Below the pieces are notes generated by a model, which saw nothing but the letters and a program-made list of their open reading frames with translations, was not told the origin of the DNA and did no database searches. DNA of 64,000 bases, taken from NCBI GenBank assembly GCA_018823285.1, contig JAHJIQ010000076.1, forward strand, positions 32,141 through 96,140, given 5' to 3'. This DNA comes from Pseudomonadota bacterium (lineage in GTDB: Bacteria; Desulfobacterota; Desulfobulbia; Desulfobulbales; JAGXFP01). Shown here one piece after another: positions 62,566-64,000 of this stretch (position 1 is its first letter; each line of letters begins with the position of its first letter). The translations under genes and the position numbers were made by a program.

Positions 62566-63044
62566 GCACCCTTCTCGGGTATAAGTTTCGTTTGAGCAGG
62601 CGAGCTGCTCAATTCAGCCATACAACCTGTGGTTGAAGTTGTTTTGTCAGCCGATATTATTGAGCAAGTTTGATGCCATTATTCAAGTAAAAACCGCCAG
62701 TGCGGATAATTCACTGATCTTGCGGAGAATCCGGATTTTGTAAGTGGCTTTCCGGGAAAGGCGCCTGCCGAATAGTCTGTATTCCCGGCAAGGCACTAGA
62801 GAATATTCTTCATACGGCAGGTTGTGAAAAAGGTCCACGCCCTCGGAGATTGTGGCTGCTTTTCAGGTCTGAGGGGAGACTGGTGCCGTGAAATTGCCGA
62901 TGTTATCCGGTCGCAGGCAAGGAGGCGCTGTTTGCTTGATTGGCTGTGTACTGTGCGTGAAAAGATCTGAGATGCCGACAGGGGGATTGTTTACTCTGAA
63001 CATGCATAGCGAAACGCATTCCCCGCAGCAAGCCACGGGAGGCT
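62566..63044. other. Intergenic region with two repeat fragments
   Basis: 479 nt. 62566-62622 holds a fragment of the composite element unit (CACCCTTCTCGGGTATAAG and GAGCAGGCGAGCTGCTC). 62998-63044 holds a family-3 repeat (CATGCATAGCGAAACGCATTC). The rest has no ORF or terminator I can support. Confidence 0.5.
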
Positions 63045-63263
63045 TCAATCCCTGGATCTCCTTATTCGCTCGAACTCCTGCTTGTTGGGCAGGCCTGGTT
63101 CACCCCAATTGCATTTTCTATTATTTGAGTCAGAAACAGAGGCTGAGAGCAGTTTTTTTAGATTGCCAGACTTGCATTGTGGACAGCAGACTGTTTCCCG
63201 GACTTTTGTGATTTCTTCAAATTTATGACGACAGTCTCTACACTCAAATTCAAAAATCGGCAT
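63045..63263 (-). CDS. FmdB-family zinc-ribbon protein
   Basis: 72 aa. MPIFEFECRDCRHKFEEI and CCPQCKSGNLKKLLS hold two CxxC pairs, the regulatory FmdB-type zinc ribbon. The tail is basic. Its 3' end lies in a family-3 repeat, so the C-terminus may have been altered by the repeat. Lies 14 nt after the TfoX-like gene. Confidence 0.82.
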   Translation of the reverse strand: MPIFEFECRDCRHKFEEITKVRETVCCPQCKSGNLKKLLSASVSDSNNRKCNWGEPGLPNKQEFERIRRSRD

Positions 63264-63277
63264 GGGGTTCCTTTTCC

Positions 63278-63631
63278 TTACTTTCGTTTTTTTGCAGCGG
63301 CCCGGAGAGCTGAGCTATAAGCTTTTGTTGCCCAGGACTTCATTTCCTCGCCATCTTCCAGGGTTGCTTCGGGGGCCTGATAGTATGACATTTTGACTTC
63401 TTTCCCTTTCATATTGTAGGTAAAAGGCTCAAGACCCATGGCTTTGAATTCGTCCTCTGTTTCCTTATCCACCTTCAGATAAAGAACGCTATCCGCAATA
63501 AGAGCAAACATCAGTCCGTCGAGAAAAATTCCATATCCCCCGAACATCGCCTGTGCGCTGACCGGACCGATGGATTGCATAAGATCAACGATGTAGGTTG
63601 TAAATTCTTTTTCAGCTGGAGATGGCGGCAT
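63278..63631 (-). CDS. TfoX N-terminal-domain protein
   Basis: 117 aa. SAQAMFGGYGIFLDGLMFAL and LKVDKETEDEFKAMGLEPF match the TfoX N-terminal domain, here alone with a basic tail (ALRAAAKKRK). Related proteins regulate competence in Haemophilus and Vibrio, but the domain alone need not. Likely cotranscribed with the FmdB-like gene. Confidence 0.86.
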   Translation of the reverse strand: MPPSPAEKEFTTYIVDLMQSIGPVSAQAMFGGYGIFLDGLMFALIADSVLYLKVDKETEDEFKAMGLEPFTYNMKGKEVKMSYYQAPEATLEDGEEMKSWATKAYSSALRAAAKKRK

Positions 63632-63990
63632 GGGACTTTATCAGGTTTCGTTCGTATTCAATTTAGCGGCATAATGTAAACATCTTCAGTTTTGCGTGGC
63701 TGATTATGTCGGATTGTTCATCTTGTATTGACGAGAGAAGTTATTCAAGAGATATCTGAATCAGACAAAAAAAATTACGAATGAAGGATGTTGCCCCAGG
63801 AACTTTTTCAGGGAAGTGAACAGGAAGGTTTCGCCGCGCCTCCGGACGCGATGAAACTCTAGGTTCATTCGTAAAAAAGTTGAAAATCAATCAATGGCTG
63901 TAATTGCATGAAAAAGAAAAAGCATCGGATTTAACCAACTTTGTTAAGGTTTTGTTTCCCGACAGAACCATGACAGAGAGGAGAAATCCG
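63632..63990. other. Right-edge intergenic region with two inverted repeats
   Basis: TTACGAATGAA (63775-63785) pairs with TTCATTCGTAA (63864-63874), 78 nt apart; and GCATCGGATTT (63923-63933) pairs with AAATCCGATGC (63984-63994), crossing the ATG at 63991. No ORF. The second pair may be a hairpin over the start of the next gene or part of an insertion-sequence end. Confidence 0.5.
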
Positions 63991-64000
63991 ATGCACCTCA
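63991..64000 (+). CDS. Start of an unidentified gene, cut by the window edge
   Basis: ATG at 63991 follows GAGAGGAGAAATCCG, a good ribosome site. Only three residues (M-H-L) are visible, so the product cannot be identified. The inverted repeats upstream make an insertion-sequence transposase one possibility. Confidence 0.4.

Overview
The window looks like chromosomal DNA of an anaerobic or facultatively anaerobic Desulfobacterota-type bacterium (former Deltaproteobacteria, perhaps Desulfobulbales). This is inferred from a periplasmic hexaheme c-type cytochrome, a respiratory arsenate reductase-like molybdoenzyme, a complete molybdenum-cofactor (Moco) gene set, a TIGR03545/TIGR03546 gene pair, moderate-to-high GC, and two genes that can only be read through with selenocysteine. 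No rRNA, tRNA, CRISPR array or prophage was seen.

Layout. 1-3.6 kb: a type I secretion operon (TolC, MotB/OmpA-like protein, HlyD), running off the left edge. 4-6.1 kb: envelope proteins (HExxH peptidase-like, HAMP protein, SurA-like). 6.3-9.9 kb: a same-strand module of response regulator, histidine kinase, Met-rich lipoprotein, a selenocysteine-containing mini-MsrA-like protein and MsrAB. 10-15.3 kb: housekeeping and metabolic genes and the hexaheme cytochrome. 15.4-17.3 kb: a second selenoprotein (FrnE/DsbA-like with a U-P-F-C active site), 3 nt downstream of an unusual alpha/beta hydrolase-metalloprotease fusion. 17.4-35 kb: chemoreceptor plus binding protein, antiporter, CcdA-like protein, rnhA, ABC exporter, truA, a TPI-like protein lacking the expected catalytic Glu, the TIGR03545/46 pair and OmpA lipoprotein. 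35.3-36.8 kb: hipBA, bracketed by composite repeats. 37.6 kb: cold-shock gene.

38.2-48.1 kb is read in one direction: arrA-like, arrB-like, TorD-like chaperone and Fe-S protein, then a predicted Moco riboswitch, moaA, TauE/SafE permease, moaC-mog fusion, moeA and a MOSC protein. The Moco genes would supply the cofactor of the molybdoenzyme. ArsC lies upstream, and ACR3, two permease/CcdA-type membrane proteins, several thioredoxin-fold proteins and ArsR follow at 54-60 kb, making 38-60 kb an arsenic respiration/resistance region. It is interrupted by a receiver-kinase hybrid, a lipoprotein, and leuA with a leucine-rich leader peptide and attenuator. 60-62.6 kb holds a TlpA/DsbA/DsbB-like exported thiol-redox operon.

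The strongest new observations are the two hidden selenoproteins. Each has an in-frame TGA at the position of a catalytic cysteine, with a 7-bp stem and 5-nt G-containing loop just downstream. They were missed because TGA reads as stop. Together with the two-component system, the Met-rich lipoprotein and MsrAB, the first suggests a dedicated periplasmic methionine-oxidation repair system. Also notable are a family of 0.28-0.5 kb composite inverted-repeat elements with terminal repeats (a perfect 13-bp pair in the 24.2-kb copy), two further dispersed repeat families, and several gene remnants.
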